From Chloroflexi bacterium CSP1-4 (lineage in GTDB: Bacteria > Chloroflexota > Limnocylindria > Limnocylindrales > CSP1-4): a stretch of DNA of 43,731 nt. Location: assembly GCA_001443375.1 (NCBI GenBank), contig LDXM01000005.1:77388-121118 (forward strand), given 5' to 3'. The position numbers and the translations under genes are program-made. Shown one piece after another: positions 1-8,015 of this stretch. How positions within the stretch are numbered: position 1 is the first letter of the stretch; every line of letters begins with the position of its first letter. The notes under the pieces are model-generated. The model worked only from the letters and a program-made list of their open reading frames with translations, did no database searches and was not told the origin of the DNA.

Positions 1-1154
1 GCGCCGCCGAACAGCTCGGGAAGCGCCATGGCGAGGGCCTGGATCGTCGCCTGCGAGGCGTTGCGCGTGCCCATCGCGTCGTCAGGCCCGTAGGCCGGCA
101 GCGCCGCCGTCCAGTCCTCGGGCAGCCGCCCGGCCATGCGCCGCTCGAACTCGGCGGCCTCGGCGGGGTACTTCGCCTCGTAGGCGGCGAAGCGCTCGCG
201 CCAGTCGTCCAGCAGCGCCGCGCCGCGCGGCAGGGCCGCCCGGAAATGCGCCAGCGCCTCGTCGGGGATGAAGAACTCGCGATCGGCGTCCCAGCCGTAG
301 GCCTGCTTCGTCAGGCGCACCTCGTCCGGGCCGAGCGGGGCACCGTGCGCCTTCTGGGAGTCCTGCTTGTTGGGCGACCCGTAGCCGATGTGCGTGCGCA
401 CCGCGATGAGGCTCGGGCGGGGGTCGGCCTGGGCGGCAGTCACCGCGGCGGCGACGGCCTCGACGTCGTTGCCGTCATCCACCCGCTGGGTGTGCCAGGC
501 GTAGGCGTCGAAACGGGCCAGCACGTCCTCGCTCCAGGCCATCGAGGTCGGGCCGTCGAGCTGGATCCGGTTGTCGTCGTAGAGCACGATCAGCTCGCCC
601 AGGCGCAGGTGGCCGGCCAGGCTGGCCGCCTCGGCGCTGACGCCCTCCTGCAGGTCGCCGTCGGAGCAGATGACGTACGTGCGGTGATCGACGATCGTGT
701 GGCCCGGCCGGTTGAACTCGCCGGCCAGACGCCGAGCGGCGATGGCCATGCCCACGGCGTTGGCGATGCCCTGGCCCAGCGGCCCGGTGGTCGCCTCGAC
801 ACCCGGCGCGAGGCCCCATTCCGGGTGGCCCGGCGTCCGCGAGCCCCACTGGCGGAAGCGCTCCAGCTCCTCGAGCGGGAGGTCGAAGCCGGTCAGGTGC
901 AGCAGCGCGTAGAGCAGCATGCTGGCGTGACCGGCGGAGAGCACGAAGCGGTCACGGTCGGGCCAGTCGGGGTCGGTGGGTGCGTAGCGCAGGGCCCGGG
1001 TCCAGAGCACGTAGGCCATCGGGGCCATGCCCATCGGCGCGCCGGGGTGGCCGCTGTTGGCCCGTTGCACGCCGTCGATGGCGAGCGTTCGGATCGTGTC
1101 GATGGCCAGCTGATCGAGGCGAGCGGCGGTCATCGTCATGCGCGGTCGCTCCAT
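1..1154 (-). CDS. tkt: Transketolase, N-terminal part (cut by window start)
   Basis: Transketolase moves two-carbon ketol units in the non-oxidative pentose phosphate pathway, using thiamine diphosphate. The minus-strand reading frame is open from 1154 to the window edge and gives about 384 residues, so roughly the C-terminal 40 percent is missing. Family motifs seen in order are [10 protein letters not shown] near residue 33, [15 protein letters not shown], the cofactor-site segment [14 protein letters not shown] and the diphosphate/metal motif [20 protein letters not shown] followed by DDN. Starts at 1154, 1139 and 1133 are in frame; none has a clear Shine-Dalgarno. It is divergent from the pseudouridine kinase gene, with start codons only 23-38 bases apart. 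The family assignment is secure. Confidence 0.95.
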   Translation of the reverse strand, partial: MERPRMTMTAARLDQLAIDTIRTLAIDGVQRANSGHPGAPMGMAPMAYVLWTRALRYAPTDPDWPDRDRFVLSAGHASMLLYALLHLTGFDLPLEELERFRQWGSRTPGHPEWGLAPGVEATTGPLGQGIANAVGMAIAARRLAGEFNRPGHTIVDHRTYVICSDGDLQEGVSAEAASLAGHLRLGELIVLYDDNRIQLDGPTSMAWSEDVLARFDAYAWHTQRVDDGNDVEAVAAAVTAAQADPRPSLIAVRTHIGYGSPNKQDSQKAHGAPLGPDEVRLTKQAYGWDADREFFIPDEALAHFRAALPRGAALLDDWRERFAAYEAKYPAEAAEFERRMAGRLPEDWTAALPAYGPDDAMGTRNASQATIQALAMALPELFGG

Positions 1155-1176
1155 CGGTTCGGTCAGGGGTCGAGCT

Positions 1177-1183
1177 TATGATA
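1177..1183. promoter_or_regulatory. Symmetric -10 element between tkt and psuK
   Basis: The heptamer TATGATA reads as TATGAT on the plus strand (1177-1182) and TATCAT on the minus strand (1183-1178). It could serve both divergent genes. On the plus strand ATG 1193 lies 10 bases after the hexamer, which fits leaderless initiation. No convincing -35 is seen. Confidence 0.45.
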
Positions 1184-1192
1184 GTCGCGGAC

Positions 1193-2176
1193 ATGCAGTC
1201 CCGACCGCGGCCCGTTCGCCGGCTTTCCCGCGCCTCCTCCCGGCGCGCCCGGACCCGCCTTGGGATCGTCGCCCTGGGCGACCTGGTGGTGGACATCGTG
1301 GCCGCCACGAAGGAGCCGCTGGCCCACGCCAGCGATGCCGCCGGCGCGATCGTCTTCCGCCAGGGCGGGTCGGCGGCGAACACCGCGCGCTGGATCGCAC
1401 GGCTGGGCGGTGAGGCCGCCTTCGTCGGCGCCGTCGGCCGCGACGAGTGGGGGCGGCGGCTCGGCGCCTCCCTGGCGGAGGCCGGCGTGCGGGTCCACCT
1501 CGTGCGCAGGGCGGGACGGACGGCGCGCATCGTGGCCCTCGTCGAACCGGGCGGCGAGCGCACCTTCATCACCGACCGCGGCGCGGCCGATCAGCTGACG
1601 CCGGAAGACCTCCGGGCGGCCTGGTTCGCCGGCGCCGCCGGGCTGCACCTGCCCGCCTATTCACTCCTCAACGAGCCGCTCGGCGCGGCCGCGCGACGGG
1701 CCGCCGAGCTGGCCCGCGCCGCCGGGGCGACCGTCTCCGTGGATCTCGCCTCGCGGCGGCCGCTGCTGTCGCACGGGCGGCGCACGGCGTGGGAGAGGAT
1801 CGCCGCCCTGGCCCCCGATCTCCTGTTCGCCAACGCGGGCGAGGCCGCTGCCCTGGCGGGAGCCCGCGGGGAGCACCATCTCCTCGATCTGGCGCCGGTC
1901 GTCGTGGTGAAGGAGGGACCGGGCGGCTGCCGTCTCATCGTCCGCGGCCCCCGCCCCGGTGGCGAGCCGGTCCGCCTGGCGGTGGCCACGACGCACATCG
2001 CCGCCGCGGACACCACAGGCGCCGGCGATGCCTTCGATGCAGGGTTCCTCCTGGCCTGGCTGGGGGCGCCGGCCGAAACACGCCACGACACCGCCGTCCT
2101 GCGCTGGGCAGCCCTCGCCGGCCACCGTGCGGCGGCGCGCCTGCTCACCGGGCCGCGGAGGGAGCGGCTGGGGTAG
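1193..2176 (+). CDS. psuK: PfkB-family kinase, probable pseudouridine kinase
   Basis: PfkB/ribokinase-family sugar or nucleoside kinase. The N-terminal GGSAANTARWIARLGG segment binds substrate, and the C-terminal DTTGAGDAFDAGFL motif carries the anion hole and catalytic Asp. The length of about 327 residues is normal. The next gene encodes pseudouridine-5'-phosphate glycosidase; kinase and glycosidase together convert pseudouridine to uracil plus ribose 5-phosphate, so the specific name rests on that neighbour, not on substrate residues. ATG 1193 is preferred because a TATGAT hexamer ends 10 bases upstream and overlaps the alternative ATG at 1178. The first 20-25 residues are Arg-rich and may be poorly conserved. 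ATG further upstream would run over the divergent promoter. Confidence 0.85.
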   Translation: MQSRPRPVRRLSRASSRRARTRLGIVALGDLVVDIVAATKEPLAHASDAAGAIVFRQGGSAANTARWIARLGGEAAFVGAVGRDEWGRRLGASLAEAGVRVHLVRRAGRTARIVALVEPGGERTFITDRGAADQLTPEDLRAAWFAGAAGLHLPAYSLLNEPLGAAARRAAELARAAGATVSVDLASRRPLLSHGRRTAWERIAALAPDLLFANAGEAAALAGARGEHHLLDLAPVVVVKEGPGGCRLIVRGPRPGGEPVRLAVATTHIAAADTTGAGDAFDAGFLLAWLGAPAETRHDTAVLRWAALAGHRAAARLLTGPRRERLG

Positions 2177-2218
2177 GCCCGAGGGCCGGGCTCACATCCC
2201 ACCGGTCGTCGCGCCGGG

Positions 2219-2224
2219 TACGCT
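2219..2224 (+). promoter_or_regulatory. Putative -10 for a leaderless psuG transcript
   Basis: TACGCT is followed by 7 bases and then ATG 2232, with no Shine-Dalgarno. This spacing matches other TANNNT elements in the window. It would give psuG its own promoter inside the 55-base psuK-psuG gap. Confidence 0.35.
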
Positions 2225-2231
2225 ACGTCGG

Positions 2232-3164
2232 ATGCCCGCATCTCGTCACCCGGCCCTCGACATCGCTCCCGTGATCGCCGACGCGCTGGCCACCGGGCGC
2301 CCGGTCGTGGCGCTCGAGTCGACGCTCATCAGCCACGGGCTGCCTGCGCCGCGCAACGTGGAGGTGGCGCTCGCCGCCGAGGCGGCGGTGCGCGCCGAGG
2401 GGGCCGTGCCCGCGACCATCGCTGTTCGCGACGGCAGGCTGCTCGTGGGCCTGTCGCGCGCAGAGATCGAGACCCTGGCCGCGGCGCGGGACGTCGTCAA
2501 GGCCTCGCGCCACAACCTCGCTGCGGCGCTGGGCCGGCCTGGCTGGGCGGGCACCACGGTGAGCGCGACGATGATCGCCGCGCACCTGGCCGGGATCCAG
2601 GTCCTCGCCACGGGCGGCATCGGCGGCGTCCACCGCGGCGGCAGCGCGAGCATGGACGTCTCCGCCGACCTGGACGAGCTGGCCCGGACGCCCGTGCTCG
2701 TCGTGTGCGCCGGTCCCAAGTCGATCCTCGACGTTCGCCTCACGCTCGAGGTGCTCGAGACGCGCGGCGTGCCCGTGCTCGGCCTCGCCACCGACGAGCT
2801 GCCCGGATTCTTCAGCCGGAGCAGCGGGCTCCAGCTCCAGATTCGTGTCGAGACGCCGGCCGAGGCGGCCGCCCTGGCGCGGCGCCACTGGGGGCTGGGC
2901 CTGACCACCGGCATCGTCGTCGCCGTACCGGTACCGGAGCCAGCCGCGCTCCCGCGTGCTGAGGCCGATGCGGCCATCGACCGTGCCATCGCCGAGGCCG
3001 AAGCGGCCGGCATCCACGGCCCGGCGGCCACGCCCTGGGTCCTGGCGCGCGTCGCGGAACTGACCGACGGGCGTTCCATCGCCGCCAACGTCGCCCTCAT
3101 CGAGCACGACGCGTCGGTCGCCGCGCGCATCGCGGTGGCCCTGGCGGAGAACGACACCACGTAG
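2232..3164 (+). CDS. psuG: Pseudouridine-5'-phosphate glycosidase
   Basis: PsuG reversibly cleaves the C-glycosidic bond of pseudouridine 5'-phosphate to uracil and ribose 5-phosphate. At 310 residues it has the usual length for IndA/PsuG proteins. Family landmarks include VVALESTLISHGLPAPRN near the N-terminus, AEGAVPATIAV, the ATGGIGGVHRG loop, VVCAGPKSILD and LETRGVPVLG. It lies 55 bases after the PfkB kinase on the same strand, the normal kinase-glycosidase partnership. The start at 2232 removes an antisense-like extension upstream and fits the TACGCT element 7 bases before it. No residue anomalies were noticed. Confidence 0.95.
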   Translation: MPASRHPALDIAPVIADALATGRPVVALESTLISHGLPAPRNVEVALAAEAAVRAEGAVPATIAVRDGRLLVGLSRAEIETLAAARDVVKASRHNLAAALGRPGWAGTTVSATMIAAHLAGIQVLATGGIGGVHRGGSASMDVSADLDELARTPVLVVCAGPKSILDVRLTLEVLETRGVPVLGLATDELPGFFSRSSGLQLQIRVETPAEAAALARRHWGLGLTTGIVVAVPVPEPAALPRAEADAAIDRAIAEAEAAGIHGPAATPWVLARVAELTDGRSIAANVALIEHDASVAARIAVALAENDTT

Positions 3165-3349
3165 ACGTCCATCACCCGGCGTCGCCCCCCCCGGTGGCCG
3201 TCCGGTTCCACGGTGCTAGGATGCGCGGAGCGTCGGCGGGACCGGCGAGCGCCGCGCCATCACGAGGCCCCGCCCGCTTTCGAGTCGGCCGCGCGCGCCT
3301 CCCACACGCCCGGCAGCCCCAGGTTTCGCGTCCCGAGGTCCACATTCCC

Positions 3350-4459
3350 GTGTCCGAGCCCCATCTCGCCCCCGCCATCGACGTCCGCGGCGTGCAGCGC
3401 GTCTACCAGGCCAAGCCGAAGGACGTCGTCGCCCTGGCCGGCGTGGACCTGCGCGTCGAGCCCGGCGAGCTCTTCGGCCTGCTCGGCCCCAACGGCGCGG
3501 GCAAGACGACGCTGATCAAGATCCTCACGACCCTGCTCCTGCCCACGGCGGGCACGGCCAGCGTCTTCGGCTTCGACGTGGCCGCCGACGCGAAGAGGAT
3601 CCGGCGGATCATGAACATGGTCGCGGGCGGCGAGCAGTCGGGCTACGGCATCCTCACCGTCCGCGAGCAGCTCTGGATGTTCAGCCAGTTCTACGGGCTC
3701 GGCCGGCGCGAGGGCTGGCGCCGCGTGGACGAGCTGATCGAGGCCGTGGGCCTGGCCGAGCAGCGCGTGCAGCGCGTCTCGGAACTCTCGACCGGCCAGC
3801 GCCAGAAGATGAACCTCGCGCGCGGCCTGCTCAATGACCCCTGGATCCTCTTCCTCGACGAGCCGACGCTGGGCCTGGACGTCTCCGCCGCGCGCACCGT
3901 GCGCGAGCTGGTCGTCGAGTGGCGGGCGGCCGTCCCCGGCCGCACGGTCCTGCTCACGACCCACTACATGGCCGAGGCCGATGAGCTGTGCGACCGGCTC
4001 GCCATCGTGGACCGCGGCCGGATCCTCGCCGAAGGCACGCCCGTCGAGCTGAAGCGCCGCGTTCAGCGCGAGTCGGTCTTCCGCCTGGAGCTGGACCGGC
4101 TCGCCGGCGGAGCCGCCGCGCTGGCCGCCCTGCCCGGCGTCGTCCGCGCCGCCACCATGAGCGACGGTGCCGGCGAGGTGGGCCGCGAACGCCAGTCGGT
4201 CGTGGTCAACCTCGTCCTCGATGACGACGCCGCGCTCGGTGGCGTCGTCGGCGCCCTGGGTGGCTTGGGTGCCCGCATCGTCGCCCTCCAGAAGTCGGAG
4301 CCCAGCCTCGAGGACGTCTTCGTCGAGCTGGTCGGTCGCGGCTTCGACGACGAGGCGGTGCACCATGGCGAGCGGCCCGGGCCGCCGCCTGCGACCCTGG
4401 CCGAGATGACCCACGACACCGAGGAGGCCGAGCCGCTGGGCTCGGAGGTCACGCGGTGA
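3350..4459 (+). CDS. ABC-2 exporter, ATP-binding protein
   Basis: ATPase of a drug/polysaccharide-type ABC-2 exporter. Counting from GTG 3350 (369 residues), Walker A is GPNGAGKT at 46-53, the signature is LSTGQ at 146-150 and Walker B with the catalytic Glu is ILFLDE at 166-171, followed by the switch His in LLTTHYMAEADEL. About 150 residues after the ATPase core resemble the C-terminal accessory domain of this family. The GTG is preceded by GAGGT, and upstream in-frame starts (3194, 3221) only add low-complexity sequence. The stop overlaps the next gene by 4 bases (GTGA), so translation is probably coupled to the two permeases. The cargo is unknown. Confidence 0.93.
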   Translation: MSEPHLAPAIDVRGVQRVYQAKPKDVVALAGVDLRVEPGELFGLLGPNGAGKTTLIKILTTLLLPTAGTASVFGFDVAADAKRIRRIMNMVAGGEQSGYGILTVREQLWMFSQFYGLGRREGWRRVDELIEAVGLAEQRVQRVSELSTGQRQKMNLARGLLNDPWILFLDEPTLGLDVSAARTVRELVVEWRAAVPGRTVLLTTHYMAEADELCDRLAIVDRGRILAEGTPVELKRRVQRESVFRLELDRLAGGAAALAALPGVVRAATMSDGAGEVGRERQSVVVNLVLDDDAALGGVVGALGGLGARIVALQKSEPSLEDVFVELVGRGFDDEAVHHGERPGPPPATLAEMTHDTEEAEPLGSEVTR

Positions 4460-5334
4460 GCGCGCTCGCCCGGCCCGCCGCCGGCACGCCCCAGGCGGAC
4501 GCGGCATGGGACCGGCGCAGGGTCTTCCTGGCCAACCTCCGCTCGGTCGGCGGGCGAGCCTACCCGCGCGTCCACGGGCTCTTCCGGGAGCCATCCTGGG
4601 TCCTCTTCGAGATCCTCCTGCCCTTCCTGACCACGTCGGCCTTCGTCTTCGTCTACCGCGCCCTGCAGGCGCCGCCGGAGTACGTCGGCTTCGTCGTCCT
4701 CGGCGGGGCCATGACGGCCTTCTGGCTCAACGTCATCTGGATGATGGCCGCGCAGCTCTACTGGGAGAAGGACCAGGGCAACCTCGAGCTCTACTTCGCC
4801 TCACCCGTGGACATGATGAGCGTCCTGTTCGGGATGGCCGTGGGCGGGCTGATCATGAGCTCCACGCGCGCCGCGGTCGTCCTGGCGGTGGGCGCCGTGG
4901 TCTACGGCGTGACGTTCACGGTGGACCAGTGGGGGCTGCTGCTGCTCGTCTTCTTCCTCACCCTGGCCGCCCTGTACGGGCTGGGCATGATGCTCTCGAG
5001 CCTCTTCGTGCTCTGGGGCCGCGAGGCCTGGCACCTCACGCAGCTGCTCCAGGAGCCGGTCTACTTCGTGTCCGGCCTGAACTTCCCGGTCGGCCGGCTG
5101 GGCTTCCTGGGCGCGCTGGCCGTGGCCCTCATCCCGCTCGCCGTGGGCCTCGACGCGATGCGCCAGCTCGCCTTCGCCGGGGCTCTCGGCCCGACGGGCA
5201 CGCCGCCGCCGGAGATCGAGGCGCTCATCCTCGTGGGCATGGCCGTCACCTTCACCTGGATGGCGCGGGTGATGCTGCGCATCCTCGAACGGCTGGCCCG
5301 CGAGAAGGGCCGCCTGTCGGCCCGCTGGCGATGA
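4456..5334 (+). CDS. ABC-2 exporter permease 1
   Basis: A 292-residue integral membrane protein of the ABC-2 family with about six hydrophobic segments, starting after a cytosolic stretch of about 45 residues. It begins with GTG overlapping the ATPase stop, and its own stop overlaps the next ATG (ATGA), so the three genes form one translational unit. The segment YWEKDQGNLELYFASPVDMM is typical of the cytoplasmic loop of daunorubicin-resistance-type permeases. With the neighbouring permease it would form the heterodimeric membrane channel. Substrate cannot be read from the sequence. Confidence 0.9.
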   Translation: MSALARPAAGTPQADAAWDRRRVFLANLRSVGGRAYPRVHGLFREPSWVLFEILLPFLTTSAFVFVYRALQAPPEYVGFVVLGGAMTAFWLNVIWMMAAQLYWEKDQGNLELYFASPVDMMSVLFGMAVGGLIMSSTRAAVVLAVGAVVYGVTFTVDQWGLLLLVFFLTLAALYGLGMMLSSLFVLWGREAWHLTQLLQEPVYFVSGLNFPVGRLGFLGALAVALIPLAVGLDAMRQLAFAGALGPTGTPPPEIEALILVGMAVTFTWMARVMLRILERLAREKGRLSARWR

Positions 5335-6269
5335 CCGCGCGCGCGACGGCCATCCCGGCCGCCTTCGACCCGGGCCGCGCCGAGGGCCGGGGCAGCGCCG
5401 ACACGGCCCGCGGCTTCGTCACGGCCGCCCTGCTCGGCTGGCGCATGGAGGCGAACTGGACCGACCCGCTGCTCTTCTTCATCTACTCCGTGGCCAAGCC
5501 GGTCGCCAGCGCGCTCATCCTCGTCTTCATGCTCGAGGTCATCGCCGGCCCCGGCGCCCGGGACCTGCGCAGCTTCGTCATCGTGGGCAGCGCGCTGTGG
5601 GCCTTCGTCATGAGCGGCATGGCCGGCCTGGCCTGGTCGGTGCTCGACGACCGCGAGCGCTACCGGATGCTGAAGTACGTCTACGTCAGCCCCAGCGACT
5701 TCCTCGTCCTGCTCGTGGGCCGAGGGGTGGCACGCATCGCCATCGGGGCCATGGGCGCCCTCATCGTGCTCGCCGTCGGCGTGGTCTTCCTCGGCCTCCG
5801 GTTCGATCCGGGCGCGGTGGACTGGGCGATGCTGGGCCTCGTCCTTCTCGTGGGGCTGGCCGCCATCGTCGCCCTGGGCGTGATCCTCGCCGCCGTCTGC
5901 ATGCAGACGCGCCAGGAGTCGTGGTCGTACCCGGAGGCCGTGGCCGGCGCCCTCTTCCTGCTCGTGGGCGCCGTCTTCCCGCTCGCCGTGCTGCCCCTGC
6001 CGGCCCAGGCGGCCGGACTCGCCCTGCCGCTGACGTGGTGGCTCGAGGGCGTTCGGATGGCGCTCTTCCCCGGCGGGCGGAGCGCCATCGGCGGTGAGGG
6101 TTCGCTGTGGACAGCGTGGACCGGCTCGGCGGCGCCCGACGGCGGCGCCATCGTGGGCACCTTGCTGGCGACGAGCCTGATGATTACACTCGTGGCGGCG
6201 GCCGCGTTCCGCGTATCCGAACGGCGCGCCAAGGACCGCGGCCTGATCGACCGTACGACCGGTTCCTGA
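5331..6269 (+). CDS. ABC-2 exporter permease 2
   Basis: Second ABC-2 permease, 312 residues from ATG 5331, which overlaps the previous stop by 4 bases. The N-terminal 40 residues are soluble and Ala/Arg-rich. Hydrophobic segments then alternate with a cytoplasmic loop holding DDRERYRMLKYVYVSPSDF, the counterpart of the SPVDMM loop in permease 1, so the two subunits are diverged paralogues. It closes the exporter trio; an unrelated unknown gene follows 12 bases later and may be cotranscribed. Confidence 0.9.
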   Translation: MTARATAIPAAFDPGRAEGRGSADTARGFVTAALLGWRMEANWTDPLLFFIYSVAKPVASALILVFMLEVIAGPGARDLRSFVIVGSALWAFVMSGMAGLAWSVLDDRERYRMLKYVYVSPSDFLVLLVGRGVARIAIGAMGALIVLAVGVVFLGLRFDPGAVDWAMLGLVLLVGLAAIVALGVILAAVCMQTRQESWSYPEAVAGALFLLVGAVFPLAVLPLPAQAAGLALPLTWWLEGVRMALFPGGRSAIGGEGSLWTAWTGSAAPDGGAIVGTLLATSLMITLVAAAAFRVSERRAKDRGLIDRTTGS

Positions 6270-6281
6270 GGGAGGGCGCGA

Positions 6282-6830
6282 ATGCGCATCTACGAGGGCA
6301 GCCCGCGCCAGGACTTCGAAGAGGTCCTCCGCTCCGTCGGCGCCTTCCTCGACCAGCGCGGCATGCGCGAGGTCCTCCTGGCCGAGGCGCCCGACGGCTT
6401 CGTCGTGCAGGGCCTCGTCGTCACGCAGGCCGGCGCGGGCGGCTGGTCGGAGTCGGTCGGCGCGATGAGCAAGGAGACGCTCACCTTCCTCGACGACGAC
6501 ATCGCCCGCTTCATGGACGAGGCCATGGCGCGGCGCAACTCGGGGCAGCCCGTGCCCGACTTCGCCGCCGCCGGCCGCTACGAGAATTCGCTCCGCGTCA
6601 TCGGCCGCTGGATCGACGAGCAGAAGCCGCGCGACATCTTCTTCTTCGAGCAGGACGGCGCCTTCGTACTGCGCCTGCTGATGGCCGGTCAGGTGGGCAT
6701 GAAGCACGTCCTCGCCGAGTTCACCAAGGACGACATCGAGCGGATGATCGAGCAGGGCCCGGCTTGGCGGAACAGGTCCTCCGGGCCGAAGGCCGGCGCC
6801 GCCCCTGAGGCCGCTACCCAGACCACCTGA
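6282..6830 (+). CDS. Conserved-looking unknown protein with internal duplication
   Basis: I do not recognise this 182-residue soluble protein. It has a good GGAGG-type Shine-Dalgarno just before ATG 6282 and high-G+C coding character. Residues about 10-86 and 99-164 look like two copies of one unit: a helix, then a strand pair (REVLLAEAPDGFVVQGLVV versus RDIFFFEQDGAFVLRLLMA), then an acidic helix (FLDDDIARFMDEAMARRN versus FTKDDIERMIEQGPAWRN). The C-terminal 18 residues are probably disordered. It sits 12 bases after the ABC-2 exporter and 44 bases before a small membrane protein, so a role linked to that exporter or to the envelope is possible, but this is only context. Confidence 0.75.
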   Translation: MRIYEGSPRQDFEEVLRSVGAFLDQRGMREVLLAEAPDGFVVQGLVVTQAGAGGWSESVGAMSKETLTFLDDDIARFMDEAMARRNSGQPVPDFAAAGRYENSLRVIGRWIDEQKPRDIFFFEQDGAFVLRLLMAGQVGMKHVLAEFTKDDIERMIEQGPAWRNRSSGPKAGAAPEAATQTT

Positions 6831-6874
6831 TCAGCCGGTCTCGACCGGCGCCACGCCCAACGGAGGTCGCAACC

Positions 6875-7030
6875 ATGAAGGCACTGAAGATCGTCGCCAC
6901 GGCGCTCGGCGTCACGCTGGCCACGCTCGTGATCCTGCCGCTCCTCGTGCTGGCCGGGCTCTTCATCTGGCTGAAGCTGACCGAGGAGGCGGACGAGGAG
7001 GCGCTCGAGCTCGAGCCCGAGGCCTCCTGA
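6875..7030 (+). CDS. Small single-span membrane protein
   Basis: A 51-residue ORF starts at ATG 6875 behind a strong CGGAGG at 6861-6866. It has one hydrophobic helix (ATALGVTLATLVILPLLVLA, about residues 8-27) followed by a short aromatic stretch and a highly acidic tail. The N-terminal MKALKI would favour a cytoplasmic N-terminus and an outward acidic tail. Its stop TGA overlaps a CTG (7027-7029) that is the best available start for the transporter downstream. The function is unknown; the ribosome site and composition make it a likely real gene. Confidence 0.6.
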   Translation: MKALKIVATALGVTLATLVILPLLVLAGLFIWLKLTEEADEEALELEPEAS

Positions 7031-7989
7031 CCACGCTGACCCCACCGCGGCCGCAGTCGGCGGCCGCCGCCGCCCGGGACCGTCGCCTCGCCGAGGCGGC
7101 GGTCCTTGGCGTCATCGTCTTCTGGGGCTTCAACTTCGTGGCCATGAAGTACGTGGTCGGCGTCCTGCCGCCGGTCGGTGCGCAGCTGGTGAGGTATGCC
7201 GCCGCGGCGCTGGTGATGCTGGCCTACCTGTGGCGGCGCGAGGGCAGTGTCGGCCTTCCCCGGCGGGACCTGATGATGGTCGCCTGCCTCGGCGCGCTCG
7301 GCTACGGTGGTTACCAGATGCTCTGGTCGACCGCCCTGCAGTCGACCGGCGCCGGGGAATCGGCGCTGCTCGTGGCGGCCACGCCGGTCATGGTGGCGCT
7401 CATCGCGGCCATCGTGGGCACGGACGCCCTGGACCGCGAGAAGGTCCTGGGCATCGCCGTCGCCCTCGCCGGAGTCGTGGTCGTGGTCGCCGCGGGTCGT
7501 GGGTTGGAGCTTGACGCGGACCTCGTGGGTCCGGCGCTGACGCTCCTGGGCGACCTCCTCTGGGCCGTCTACGTGGCCCTCGCGGCGTCCGTCCTGCGGC
7601 GCCACTCCTCGTTGCGCATGACCACCTGGGCGGCGCTGGCGGGAACGGCGGTCATGGTGCCGCTCGGGGCCGTCCAGCTGCGCGACGTGGACCTCGGCGC
7701 GGTGCCCATGCTGGCCTGGGTCGCGATCGCCTTCTCGGCGCTGCTGTCCGTGGCCGTGGGCAACGTGGTGACCTTCCGGGCCGTGCGGCTGCTCGGCCCG
7801 ACCCGCGTCACGAACTACCAGTTCCTCTCGCCCGTGGTGGCCGTGGTCGTCGGCGCGCTGCTGTTGAGCGAGGTCATCGTGCCCGGGCAGATCGTGGGCG
7901 GGGCGATCATCGGCGCCGGGATCCTCGTCGCCCGGGGCGACGGGCGGCGGCTGCTGGTTCGAGCGGCGCGGTCCGTATCGGCAGGCTGA
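7027..7989 (+). CDS. EamA/DMT-superfamily transporter (apparent CTG start)
   Basis: Ten-helix drug/metabolite transporter with two EamA repeats. The first conserved segment, LAEAAVLGVIVFWGFNFVAMKY, straddles the first standard start codon (GTG 7138), so starting there would delete half of helix 1. Upstream in this frame there is no ATG, GTG or TTG back to the stop at 6745. A CTG at 7027 forms a CTGA overlap with the preceding stop, mirroring the ATGA/GTGA couplings elsewhere in the window; CTG 7036 is a second option. From 7027 the protein is 320 residues, a usual length. A start at 7138 or a sequence error upstream are the alternatives. Substrate unknown. Confidence 0.8.
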   Translation: MTTLTPPRPQSAAAAARDRRLAEAAVLGVIVFWGFNFVAMKYVVGVLPPVGAQLVRYAAAALVMLAYLWRREGSVGLPRRDLMMVACLGALGYGGYQMLWSTALQSTGAGESALLVAATPVMVALIAAIVGTDALDREKVLGIAVALAGVVVVVAAGRGLELDADLVGPALTLLGDLLWAVYVALAASVLRRHSSLRMTTWAALAGTAVMVPLGAVQLRDVDLGAVPMLAWVAIAFSALLSVAVGNVVTFRAVRLLGPTRVTNYQFLSPVVAVVVGALLLSEVIVPGQIVGGAIIGAGILVARGDGRRLLVRAARSVSAG

Positions 7990-8002
7990 GCCGATGCGCC
8001 GG

Positions 8003-8008
8003 TATCCT
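8003..8008 (+). promoter_or_regulatory. Putative -10 for a leaderless HAD gene
   Basis: TATCCT is followed by 7 bases and GTG 8016, with no Shine-Dalgarno in between. This is the same geometry as upstream of psuG. Confidence 0.35.
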
Positions 8009-8015
8009 GCGCCGC

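Noticed and set aside
3260-4594. 444-residue minus-strand ORF
   Set aside because: It is exactly antisense to the ABC ATPase gene with its motifs on the other strand; composition is that of a high-G+C shadow.
5061-6707. 548-residue minus-strand ORF
   Set aside because: Antisense to the permease and the duplicated-protein gene; His/Glu/Gly-rich with no family motif.
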